Origin: Lysobacteraceae bacterium
GTDB lineage: Bacteria > Pseudomonadota > Gammaproteobacteria > Xanthomonadales > Xanthomonadaceae
Reading direction: 5' to 3'
Assembly (NCBI GenBank): GCA_023954075.1
Contig: JAMLIV010000009.1
Span: forward strand, 1 to 64,000
Length of the DNA: 64,000 nt
Shown here: positions 8,029-15,924 of the stretch, piece by piece
Position numbering within the stretch: the stretch's first letter is position 1
Layout: each line of letters starts with the position of its first letter
Notes under the pieces: model-generated
The model's database searches: none
What the model saw: the letters and a program-made list of their open reading frames with translations, nothing else
What the model was told of the DNA's origin: nothing
Translations under genes and position numbers: made by a program

Positions 8029-9801
8029 TCAGGAAACCTCCAGGCTGAAGCCAGGCACCGCCGCGCGCGGGTCGCGGGCGTGTTCCGGGGTTTCCCTCGC
8101 GGCTTCGGCCGCTTCACCCAGATAGCGCAGTCGCTTTTTCGGCCGCAGGTGGGCCAGGTCCAGCTCGATCAGGCCGTCCACCGCGTCGGAAAACTCCGGA
8201 TCCACGCCGAACGCCAGGAAGCGCACGCCGTCGGGCTCGCACAGGTCCACGTACTGCTTGTAGAGCATCGGCACGCTGGCTCCAAGCGCATCCAGCTCGG
8301 TTTTCAGCGCGCGAAAAGCATCGACGGCGGGCAGCTCCGGGTGCGGTGCCGGAGTGATCGGCGTGAAGGGTTGGCGGGCGCGGGCGTGCTGCTGGCGCGC
8401 GCCGTAGTAGTGGCGGTAGTGGGCCACGATCTTTTCGCGGGCCGGCAGCGGAAGCGCCGCGCTGATCGAAACGGCCCCGAACAGGTAGCGGATATCGGCA
8501 TGGCGGCGCAGGTAGGCGCCAATGCCCTGCCAAAGCAGGTCGATGCTACGGCTGCCCTGATAGTCGGGGGCGACAAAGCTGCGCCCCAGCTCCAGCCCGG
8601 CCGCCATGCGCGGCAGCATGGCGTCGGCATACTCGAACAGCGTGCTGGTGTAGAGGCCGTCGATGCCGCGTTCGGCCAGGAGGCGGCCGCTGTTGGCGAC
8701 GCGGTAGGCACCGGCAACGCGCTGCGACGAGGCGTCCCACAGCACGATCTGTTCGTACCAGGCGTCGTAACGGTCGAGGTCGAGCCGCTTGCCCGTGCCT
8801 TCACCGATGCCGCGGAAGGTCAGCTCGCGCAGCCGGCCGATCTCGTGCAGCAGCGGCGAATTCGGCGGCAGGCGGCCGGCCCGGATCTGCTTGCCGTCGG
8901 CGGTGTCGCCGAGGCGTTCGAGCGTGGCGATTTCGATCGCAAGCAGCGCCGGATCGATCGCATCGGCCAGCGGCTCCTCCTCGCCGGCCCTGGGCACCGG
9001 GTCGAGCCGGGTTCCAATGCAATCGATCGCCTGGCGCAGGTCCCGCAGCGTGGCGGCCGGATCGGCACCCGGCTCCAGGCGTTGCGCCTGACCGATGCGC
9101 AGGCCGATGCGCTGATTGCGCTGGCGCAGGATCTCGCGCGGCAGGAGCGCGGTGCCGGCAGGGCGGAACAGGGCGGATGCGCCGTAGAACAGCCTGGAAT
9201 TTCGCGCCTCGATCCGCACCGGCAGCACCGGCGCGCCGGTCGCCAGCGCAAAACGCATCAGGCCGCGCCGCCACGGGCGATCGGCAATGCCGCGCAGCCC
9301 CAGACGGGACACTTCGCCGGCGGGAAAGATGATCACGCACTGGCCCTGCGCGAGCGCGGCCTCGATCGCGCGCAGGTTCGACACCTGCGGCTGTCCGCCG
9401 AGGATGCGGACCGGCAGGATCAGCGGTGCCAGACCCTCGATGCCGGCCAGAAGATCATTGGCCACGATCCGCACGTCGCTGCGGATCCGCCCCACGAAAT
9501 CCAGCAGCGCCAGCGCATCCAGCGCGCCGCAGGGGTGATTGGCCACGATCAGCAGCCGCCCGGTTTCCGGCACCCGGCTGCATTCGACCTGATCCACGGT
9601 GTAGCGCAAATCAAGAAAGCGCAGCGCCGCCTCGACGAACGGCAGCCCCCGCAGGTGGCCGCTTTCGGCCAGGAACGAGCGGATCGCCTCCAGCCCCGAC
9701 CAGCGCCCGAAGCCGCGCAGCAATCCGTGCATGAAGGGCCGATTTGCGGCGCGGAACAGCCGCGGGTAACGCGAAGCCAACGTGGGAGTGATCGTCTGCA
9801 T
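8029..9801 (-). CDS. Bifunctional acyltransferase (PlsC-like + OlsB/hemolysin-like GNAT), OlsF type
   Basis: A 590-aa protein with an N-terminal PlsC/lysophospholipid acyltransferase domain (NHPCGALD active-site block at ~residue 87, FPAGEVS block at ~153) and a C-terminal GNAT-like acyltransferase related to OlsB/hemolysin (COG3176; region YDAWYEQIVLWD to the end). This order matches OlsF, which makes ornithine lipid by N-acylating ornithine and then O-acylating the lyso product. The substrate here is inferred. ATG 9801 is chosen because the PlsC domain begins soon after; the open frame extends further upstream through the divergent tesB promoter. It converges with the amidase gene across a 37-bp gap. 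Confidence 0.82.
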   Translation of the reverse strand: MQTITPTLASRYPRLFRAANRPFMHGLLRGFGRWSGLEAIRSFLAESGHLRGLPFVEAALRFLDLRYTVDQVECSRVPETGRLLIVANHPCGALDALALLDFVGRIRSDVRIVANDLLAGIEGLAPLILPVRILGGQPQVSNLRAIEAALAQGQCVIIFPAGEVSRLGLRGIADRPWRRGLMRFALATGAPVLPVRIEARNSRLFYGASALFRPAGTALLPREILRQRNQRIGLRIGQAQRLEPGADPAATLRDLRQAIDCIGTRLDPVPRAGEEEPLADAIDPALLAIEIATLERLGDTADGKQIRAGRLPPNSPLLHEIGRLRELTFRGIGEGTGKRLDLDRYDAWYEQIVLWDASSQRVAGAYRVANSGRLLAERGIDGLYTSTLFEYADAMLPRMAAGLELGRSFVAPDYQGSRSIDLLWQGIGAYLRRHADIRYLFGAVSISAALPLPAREKIVAHYRHYYGARQQHARARQPFTPITPAPHPELPAVDAFRALKTELDALGASVPMLYKQYVDLCEPDGVRFLAFGVDPEFSDAVDGLIELDLAHLRPKKRLRYLGEAAEAARETPEHARDPRAAVPGFSLEVS

Positions 9802-9969
9802 CACGGCGTTTTCCACCAGGGCGCTCGGCACAGCATGGCGAGCGGATGCGACAGGCCCGTGTCCGAAACACGTCAGCGCGATGACAAACGCGAACGGCGT
9901 CACCCGCGGCGCGGAACACCCTACCTGCGCGCGCGCGGCCGGCAAGCGCGCCGCTTCAGGTGCATTTCG

Positions 9970-9975
9970 TATAAT
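9970..9975 (+). promoter_or_regulatory. Promoter -10 of tesB (TATAAT)
   Basis: A perfect TATAAT lies 31 bp before the TTG start of tesB. No recognisable -35 is placed 16-18 bp upstream. The predicted transcript start near 9982 gives a leader of about 25 nt, which supports TTG 10007 over upstream start codons that precede the promoter. Confidence 0.6.
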
Positions 9976-10006
9976 TCCCGGTCTTGCGCCTACGGAACCC
10001 GCCGCC

Positions 10007-10876
10007 TTGCACGAAAAAGTCGCCGAACTGCTCGATCTGGTGCGCCTGGAGCGCATCGAGGACACGATCTTCCGCGGCCAGAGCCGCGACATCGGCACGA
10101 AGTTCGTGTTCGGCGGGCAGGTGCTGGGGCAGGCGCTGAGCGCGGCGCAGCGCACCGTGGACCGGGCGCGGATCGTGCACTCGATGCACGCCTACTTCCT
10201 GCGCGCCGGCGACATCGAGCACCCGATCGTCTATCTGGTCGACCAGACCCGCGACGGCGGCAGCTTTTCGGCGCGGCGCGTCACCGCGATGCAGCACGGC
10301 CAGCCGATCTTCGTGGCCTCGGCCAGCTTCCACCTGCCCGAATCCGGCCCCACGCATCAGCTTTCGCCACCCCAGGTGCCGATGCCCGAGGATCTTCCCG
10401 AAGGCACCAATCTTTCGACCGAAGAGCTGGCCAGACTGCCGGCCAAGGTGCAGCGCTGGCTGAGCAAGCGCGACGCCTTCGAGTTCCGCCACGTCTACCC
10501 GCGCAACGAGCTCTACCCGACCAAGCAGCCGCCCTACCAGCAGATCTGGTTCCGCCTGGCAGACCGCATCGACGACGATCCGGCCCTGCACCACGCCCTG
10601 CTCGCCTACGCCTCGGATTTCCACCTGATCGGCACCAGCACCCTGCCGCACGCCATCTCCTACCTGCAGCCCAACGTGCGCATGGCCAGCCTCGACCACG
10701 CGCTGTGGTTCCACCGCCCACTGCGGGTGGACGAGTGGCTGCTGTATTCCTGCGACAGCCCCTCGATGCACGACAGTCGCGGACTGGCGCGCGGCAGCAT
10801 CTACACCCGCGACGGCGTGCTGGTGGCCTCCAGCGCGCAGGAAGGGATGGTGCGCGTGAGCCCGGACGAACGCTGA
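10007..10876 (+). CDS. tesB: Acyl-CoA thioesterase II (TesB)
   Basis: A 289-aa double-hotdog thioesterase hydrolysing medium to long acyl-CoA to fatty acid and CoA. Two hotdog repeats are visible: DIGTKFVFGGQVLGQALSAA near the N-terminus and SYLQPNVRMASLDHALWFHRP near the C-terminus, with DGGSFSARRV between. The TTG start is preferred because a perfect -10 box lies 31 bp upstream and family members begin with a short helix like LHEKVAELLDLVRLE. The open frame upstream of it is not supported. The next gene starts one base after the stop codon. Confidence 0.93.
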   Translation: MHEKVAELLDLVRLERIEDTIFRGQSRDIGTKFVFGGQVLGQALSAAQRTVDRARIVHSMHAYFLRAGDIEHPIVYLVDQTRDGGSFSARRVTAMQHGQPIFVASASFHLPESGPTHQLSPPQVPMPEDLPEGTNLSTEELARLPAKVQRWLSKRDAFEFRHVYPRNELYPTKQPPYQQIWFRLADRIDDDPALHHALLAYASDFHLIGTSTLPHAISYLQPNVRMASLDHALWFHRPLRVDEWLLYSCDSPSMHDSRGLARGSIYTRDGVLVASSAQEGMVRVSPDER

Positions 10877-10877
10877 C

Positions 10878-11363
10878 GTGCGCAAGGTGTTCAGCTCGAT
10901 CCGGCTGGAAAACGCGGAAGGCGTGGCGACGCTGCTGAACGAGCACGGCATCCAGACGCGCATCACCAACGGACGCTCGTACAAGGGCAGCCGGCGGCGC
11001 GGGTTTTCCTACCGGGAAAGCGCCCTGCTCGAGGTTCCGGAGGCGTCGGTCTGGGTCGTCCTCCCCGACGACCAGCCGCGGGCGCGGGCGCTGCTGCGCG
11101 CGGCCGGGCTGATGGATTCCACCCGCGACAGCTTCCTGCCCGAATCGCCCATTCCCCCTGCGCGGCTCCGCAGCGCCGCGCAGAAGATGGCGCGGGTGCG
11201 CGTCATCCTGCTGGCGGCCGTCGTGATCCTGATGATGCTCAGCCTGTCGCGCAGCTGCCAGCAGCGCGTGGCTCCGCCGGTGCCGGAATCGGCACCTGCT
11301 CCCGCTCCCGCGGCAGAGCCGGACGACGAACGTCACATCGTCCCCGTCGAGTTGTCACTGTAG
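10878..11363 (+). CDS. DUF2007-like protein with C-terminal membrane helix
   Basis: A 161-aa protein starting with GTG one base after the tesB stop. The first ~75 residues (KVFSSIRLENAEGVATLLNEHGIQTRI, then WVVLPDDQPRARALL) look like a DUF2007-type signal-transducing fold seen in Lysobacterales proteins. After a linker there is one hydrophobic helix (VRVILLAAVVILMML, residues ~98-112) and a Pro/Ala-rich tail that would be periplasmic. Function unknown. Co-transcription with tesB and perhaps with the sigma-factor gene 28 bp downstream is likely. Confidence 0.7.
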   Translation: MRKVFSSIRLENAEGVATLLNEHGIQTRITNGRSYKGSRRRGFSYRESALLEVPEASVWVVLPDDQPRARALLRAAGLMDSTRDSFLPESPIPPARLRSAAQKMARVRVILLAAVVILMMLSLSRSCQQRVAPPVPESAPAPAPAAEPDDERHIVPVELSL

Positions 11364-11391
11364 CGACCTTCACCCTGCCCGCGTGCCGCCC

Positions 11392-12618
11392 ATGAACCGC
11401 GCCGAAGCCCTGAGCCTCCTGATCGACGAACACCTGCCGGCCGCCCAGGCGGGCGACTCCCGCGCCTACGGGCGGATCGTCACCGGCTGCCAGAACGGCA
11501 TCACCGCCATCGCGCTGGCCATCACCCGCGACGTGCCGGCGAGCGAGGACATCGCGCAGGAAGCCTTTCTCAGCGCCTGGACGCATCTGCCGCGCCTGCG
11601 CAACCGATCCAGCTTCCTGCCGTGGCTGCGCCAGATCACCCGCAACCTCTCGCACGACCACCTGCGCCGGCGGCGCAACGAGCGCCGCATCGACGGCGAC
11701 CTCGACGACATCCTTGCGGTGGTGGCCGACCCCGCGCCCGACGTGCCCGACAGCCTCGCGCGCCAGCAGGAAGAGGCCATCGCGGCCGACCTGATCGACG
11801 AACTGCCCGAGGAAACCCGCGAAATCCTCCTGATCTACTACCGCGAGGGACAGTCGTCGCGGCAGGTGGCGGAACTGCTCGGGATGCAGGACGCGGCGGT
11901 GCGCAAACGCCTGTCGCGGGCGCGCGCCAGCCTGCGCGAGGACATGCTCAAGCGTCTGGGCGAATTCGCCCGCGCCACCGCGCCCACGATCGCCTTCACC
12001 GCGCTGATCGTCGCCGGGCTAAGCGCGACGCAGACGGCGACCGCCGCCGGCGTCGGTGCCGCCGGCGCATCGCTCGCGGGCAAGCTGGCGGCGGCAAAAT
12101 CCGGCCAGATCACCGGCCTTGCGGGCAAGCTGTTCGGGCGCACCGCGCTCGCCCCGGTGCTGGCGCGCGGCGGTGCCAGCCGCCTGATGATCGGTGCCAT
12201 CGGCGGCATGGTGTTCGCGCTGATCCTGGGCGTGGCCACGGTCTTCTTCGGCGTGCGCCGCCACTGGGTCACCTCCACCGACGACCAGGAGCGGCGCGAA
12301 CTGGCCTGGTTCGGGGCCACCGGCCTCCTGGTCGTGCTGGTCTTCACCTCGCTGATGGGCGCGGCCGTGCTCAGCGGCTCGAACCTGCTGCCGAGCCTGA
12401 GCCTGGTGGGCATGATGGGGCTCCTGGGCGGGATGAACCTGGCGTGGCTGCCACGCATCCTGCACCGGCGGCACCAGCGCGAGGCGGCACGCGATCCGGT
12501 CACCGCCTCCTTCAACCGCCGCGCCGAGCGCCGCATGGCCTGGGCCGGGCTTTTCATCGGCGTGCTGGCCGGTGCCAGCGGCCTCCTGTTCGGCTGGTCG
12601 AGCAATCCGCCGATGTAA
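11392..12618 (+). CDS. ECF-type sigma factor fused to C-terminal membrane domain
   Basis: A 408-aa protein. Residues ~1-90 carry sigma region 2 (DIAQEAFLSAWTHLPRLRNRSSFLPWLRQITRN), and ~120-185 carry region 4 with a helix-turn-helix (SRQVAELLGMQDAAVRKRLSRAR). The second half is not soluble: hydrophobic helices follow at ~190-215, 260-280, 305-322, 330-348 and 377-398. A membrane-tethered sigma would need release or would act as its own anti-sigma. No separate anti-sigma gene is adjacent. ATG 11392 is chosen over GTG 11383 as the more usual codon; neither has a strong ribosome-binding site. Confidence 0.85.
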   Translation: MNRAEALSLLIDEHLPAAQAGDSRAYGRIVTGCQNGITAIALAITRDVPASEDIAQEAFLSAWTHLPRLRNRSSFLPWLRQITRNLSHDHLRRRRNERRIDGDLDDILAVVADPAPDVPDSLARQQEEAIAADLIDELPEETREILLIYYREGQSSRQVAELLGMQDAAVRKRLSRARASLREDMLKRLGEFARATAPTIAFTALIVAGLSATQTATAAGVGAAGASLAGKLAAAKSGQITGLAGKLFGRTALAPVLARGGASRLMIGAIGGMVFALILGVATVFFGVRRHWVTSTDDQERRELAWFGATGLLVVLVFTSLMGAAVLSGSNLLPSLSLVGMMGLLGGMNLAWLPRILHRRHQREAARDPVTASFNRRAERRMAWAGLFIGVLAGASGLLFGWSSNPPM

Positions 12619-12624
12619 CACGAA

Positions 12625-12642
12625 GGCTGCCGGGCCGCAGCC
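12625..12642. terminator. Small hairpin between convergent sigma-factor gene and tsaB
   Basis: GGCTGC, loop cgggcc, GCAGCC fills the 24-bp gap between the two stop codons. There is no T-tract, so terminator activity is a guess from position and symmetry. Confidence 0.3.
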
Positions 12643-13365
12643 TCAGCCCGCGGGCAGCGGCTTGCCCTGTTCGGCCAAGGTGAGCGCCACCTTGTTGCGC
12701 AGATAGGCGGGCTGGAGCTCTTCGGGCGCGATGCCCTCGCCGCGGGCCAGAGCGGCAGCAGCCAGGTGGGCGACGTCACCGGCGCGCGGCAGGGCGTTTT
12801 CATCCACGCGCGCAAGCCATTCGCCAAGGCGCGCCACAAGTGCCGCATCCTGCGCGGCAAATCCGCTCCCCACGCCCACGCGCACGGCGTGCGGCTCCAG
12901 CGCTGCGTCCGCCGGGGCGATCACTTGCTCTTCGCCGCGCCGAATCCAGATGCCGCCGGCATCGCGCGCATAATCCGCCAGGTACACCTCGCCCATGCGT
13001 GCGTCGATCGCGGCGAGCACGCCGGTGGCCGAATCGCCGGCGCGCTCCAGCGCGCGCATCGCCGGCAGCGCCAAGGCGTCGAGCGTGGATACGCCAACGG
13101 CCGGACGATCCAGCGCCAGCGCCAACCCCTGGGTGATCGCCACCGCCAGCCGCACCCCGGTAAACGCACCCGGGCCGCGGCCGCAGGCCACCGCGTCGAG
13201 CTGGGCGCGCACCATGCCCGCCTGCGCGAGGAGTTCCTCGATCCATGGCAGGGTCAGCTCGGCATGACGGCGCGGCGCGATCTCGAAGCGCTCCAGCACC
13301 TCACCATCGTTCCACAGCGCCACCGAACAGGCTTCGGTCGCGGTTTCCAGAGCCAGGAGTTTCAT
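12643..13365 (-). CDS. tsaB: tRNA threonylcarbamoyladenosine biosynthesis protein TsaB
   Basis: A 240-aa ASKHA-fold partner of TsaD/TsaE in making t6A37 on ANN-decoding tRNAs. The N-terminus MKLLALETATEACSVAL and the block GRGPGAFTGVRLAVAITQGLAL are diagnostic for TsaB. It has no kinase-type metal site, in keeping with its scaffold role. Its ATG overlaps the yoaA stop by 4 bp, so it is translated from the yoaA message. The upstream extension of this frame lies inside yoaA and is not used. Confidence 0.95.
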   Translation of the reverse strand: MKLLALETATEACSVALWNDGEVLERFEIAPRRHAELTLPWIEELLAQAGMVRAQLDAVACGRGPGAFTGVRLAVAITQGLALALDRPAVGVSTLDALALPAMRALERAGDSATGVLAAIDARMGEVYLADYARDAGGIWIRRGEEQVIAPADAALEPHAVRVGVGSGFAAQDAALVARLGEWLARVDENALPRAGDVAHLAAAALARGEGIAPEELQPAYLRNKVALTLAEQGKPLPAG

Positions 13366-15335
13366 CGTGAATCGGTATCCTCGGGATTGCCCGACCATGG
13401 TAGTGCGCGCCCCTGTCGCGCCTCGCGCAGGAAGCGCAGCACGCGCTCCGCATCGCGGGTGCGCGCGAAGGGCGGCAGGCTGTCGAGAAAGATGCGGCCG
13501 TAGGATTTCCCCACCAGACGCGGGTCGCACAGCATCACCACGCCCTGATCGGCGTGGGTGCGGATCAGGCGGCCGGCACCCTGTTTGAGCGCGATCACCG
13601 CGCCGGGAAGCTGCCAGTCGCGAAAGGGGTTGCCGCCGCGCCGGCGGATCGCCTCCAGGCGCGCCTCCAGCACCGGATCATCGGGAGCGGCAAACGGCAA
13701 CTTGTCGATCACCACCAACTGCAGCGCATCGCCGGCCACGTCCACGCCCTCCCAGAAGCTGGCGGCCCCCAGCAGCACGCCGTTGCCCGATTCGCGGAAG
13801 CGCTCCAGCAGCAGGTGGCGCGGTGCCTCGCCCTGCACGAACAGCGGAAACTCGCGCCGCGCCGCGAGCAGCTCGGCGGCCTGGCGCAGCGCGCGGTGCG
13901 AAGTGAAAAGCAGGAAGGCGCGCCCGTCGGAGGCGTCCAGCAGGGGCAACGCGGCCTCGACCACCGCTTCGACATGCGCCGGCGTGTTGGGCTCGGGCAG
14001 CCCGTGCGGCACGTACACCAGGGCCTGGTTGTGGAAATCGAAGGGCGAGGGCTCCAGCAGGGTGCGCGGCGACTCCATGCCGAGCTGTTCGGACAGGTGC
14101 GCGAAGCCGCCGTCCACTGCCAGGGTAGCCGAGGTGTGGATCCAGGCGGCCTGCGAGGCGGCGCGGAACTCGCGCAGCGCGCCGGAGACATCGAGCGGGG
14201 TCTGGTGGAGCTGGAAGCCGCGCGCGGTGATTTCGTACCAGCGCACCTCGCCGCCGCCCTTCGCATCCAGGATGCGCTCGCAGCCCTCGACCAGTTCCTC
14301 GGCGCGATCGCGGCAGCTCTTGAAACCGACGCTGCGCTCGGCCAGCGGCTCCAGCAGCGCGGCCACGGTGGCCAGCGCGGCGCGCAGCGCGTCCAGCGCC
14401 TCGGCCACGGCGGGATGGGATTCGAACACCGCGAGCGATGCGCGCGCCGGCAGCGGCTCGAGCGCGGCGCGCACCGCCTTCACCGCCAGTTCCAGCGCCT
14501 GCGCAGGCTCCTGCACCTCGGCACGCGCGCCGCTCACGCCCTCGCACTCGGACAGCGCATCGCGCGCCAGATCCACGAGCTGGCGCGAGGACACCATCGC
14601 GCCGAAGAACTGCGCGGCCAGTTCGGGCAGCTGGTGGGCCTCGTCCAGCACGAAGGTTTGCGCGCCGGGCAGGATTTCGCCGAAGCCCTCGCGCTTGAGC
14701 GCCTGATCGGCGAACAGCAGGTGGTGGTTGACCACGACCAGGTCCGCCTCCTGCGCCTTCTGCCGCGCGCGCACCACGAAGCATTCGGTGTGGAACGGGC
14801 AGTCGGTGCCCAGGCAGTTGTCGGCGGTGGAGGTGACCTGCGGGCGCAGCGGCGAATCGTCGGCGAGGAAATCGGCACCGGCCAGATCGCCGTCCTCGCT
14901 GCCGCCGGCCCAGGCATGGATCGCAACGAGCCGGCTGGCTTCCTCGCGCGAGGTGAACAGGCCGTCGCTGCGCGCGCGTTCGAGCCGATACCAGCACAGA
15001 TAGTTGGCGCGCCCCTTGAGCAGGGCGGTCTTGAGCCGTGCGCCCAGTGCCTGCCGCACCCGCGGCAGGTCGCGGTGGTAGAGCTGGTCCTGCAGCGCCT
15101 TGGTGCCGGTGGAAATGATGGTGCGCTTGCCCGAGAGCAGCGCCGGAACAAGGTAGGCGTAAGTCTTGCCGGTGCCGGTGCCAGCCTCGGCGATCAGTTC
15201 GCCGCGCGCATCGATCACTTCGGCGATGGCCTCGGCCAGGCGCTGCTGCGCCGGGCGCGGCACGAAGCCCTCGATCGCTGTCGCCAGCGCGCCGCCGTCG
15301 CCCAGGGCCGCGCGGGTGTCGTCGATCAGGGACAT
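13362..15335 (-). CDS. yoaA: DinG/XPD-family ATP-dependent helicase (YoaA)
   Basis: A 657-aa superfamily 2 helicase with Walker A AEAGTGTGKT (residues ~49-58), four FeS-ligand-type cysteines (NYLCWYR at ~114, then DNCLGTDCPFHTEC), the DEAH box FVLDEAHQLPE and the C-terminal motif VI QGAGRLIRTHADQG. Iron-sulfur helicases of this group unwind 5'-3' and act in replication-fork repair. The length (636 aa in E. coli YoaA, 716 in DinG) and the coupling to tsaB favour YoaA. Confidence 0.92.
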   Translation of the reverse strand: MSLIDDTRAALGDGGALATAIEGFVPRPAQQRLAEAIAEVIDARGELIAEAGTGTGKTYAYLVPALLSGKRTIISTGTKALQDQLYHRDLPRVRQALGARLKTALLKGRANYLCWYRLERARSDGLFTSREEASRLVAIHAWAGGSEDGDLAGADFLADDSPLRPQVTSTADNCLGTDCPFHTECFVVRARQKAQEADLVVVNHHLLFADQALKREGFGEILPGAQTFVLDEAHQLPELAAQFFGAMVSSRQLVDLARDALSECEGVSGARAEVQEPAQALELAVKAVRAALEPLPARASLAVFESHPAVAEALDALRAALATVAALLEPLAERSVGFKSCRDRAEELVEGCERILDAKGGGEVRWYEITARGFQLHQTPLDVSGALREFRAASQAAWIHTSATLAVDGGFAHLSEQLGMESPRTLLEPSPFDFHNQALVYVPHGLPEPNTPAHVEAVVEAALPLLDASDGRAFLLFTSHRALRQAAELLAARREFPLFVQGEAPRHLLLERFRESGNGVLLGAASFWEGVDVAGDALQLVVIDKLPFAAPDDPVLEARLEAIRRRGGNPFRDWQLPGAVIALKQGAGRLIRTHADQGVVMLCDPRLVGKSYGRIFLDSLPPFARTRDAERVLRFLREARQGRALPWSGNPEDTDSR

Positions 15336-15390
15336 CGCATGCGATCCGGATTCCGCCCGCGACCTGGCTTCAGGTACTCCTGCGACCGGC

Positions 15391-15924
15391 TCACATCCGC
15401 ACCGGCGGCTCGACCGTACAGCGCGTCATCTGGCTCTGCGCGGCGGTGGCGGCGTCCGGATAGCCGGTGAGCTCGCGCGCCAGGCGGATCACCGTCCAGC
15501 TGCGGCGGCACAGCCCGCCCAGGCGCGGGCCGCGCTCCCAGGACTCGCTCGCCAGGCGCACCGCGTCATCCCAGGCACCGCGCGCCAGCGCCAGCTCGGC
15601 GCGCCACTGGAGCAGCTCGGGGTTGTCCGGGACCAGGCGCAGGGCGTCCTCCAGCGCGGCATCGGCGGCGGCGTAATCGCGCTCGGCCTCACGCCGGGCG
15701 GCGCGCTCGCGCAGGTCATCCACGACGGCCTCGCGCAGCGGCGTCACGTCAATGCCGTCGGCGTCGGTTTCAACGCCTGCCGCACGCACTTCGGCCAGCA
15801 CGTCGCGCGTCGGCTCGGGCACCGGTGCCGGCTCCGGCCGAAGCTGCGGTGCGGCGCACCCGCCCGCCAGCAGCGCTGCAATCACGAACGCAGCCAACCT
15901 GCCGATTCGCGCCCTCGCCTTCAT
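15391..15924 (-). CDS. lpoP: TPR lipoprotein, LpoP-like activator of PBP1b
   Basis: A 177-aa protein with a lipoprotein signal (positively charged start, LAAFVIAALLAGGC, Cys ~23), a Pro-rich linker and TPR-like helices (DYAAADAALEDALRLVPDNPEL, then LARGAWDDAVRLASESWERGP). The ATG overlaps the mrcB stop by 4 bp. In Pseudomonas aeruginosa a TPR lipoprotein, LpoP, encoded beside the PBP1b gene activates the synthase from the outer membrane. The same gene pairing and fold suggest the same role here. Identity as LpoP is inferred from architecture and position. Confidence 0.75.
   Translation of the reverse strand: MKARARIGRLAAFVIAALLAGGCAAPQLRPEPAPVPEPTRDVLAEVRAAGVETDADGIDVTPLREAVVDDLRERAARREAERDYAAADAALEDALRLVPDNPELLQWRAELALARGAWDDAVRLASESWERGPRLGGLCRRSWTVIRLARELTGYPDAATAAQSQMTRCTVEPPVRM

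Noticed and set aside
13554-15470. A 638-codon plus-strand frame
   Set aside because: It is antisense to yoaA, which is a clear helicase. No motif is seen in the antisense translation.
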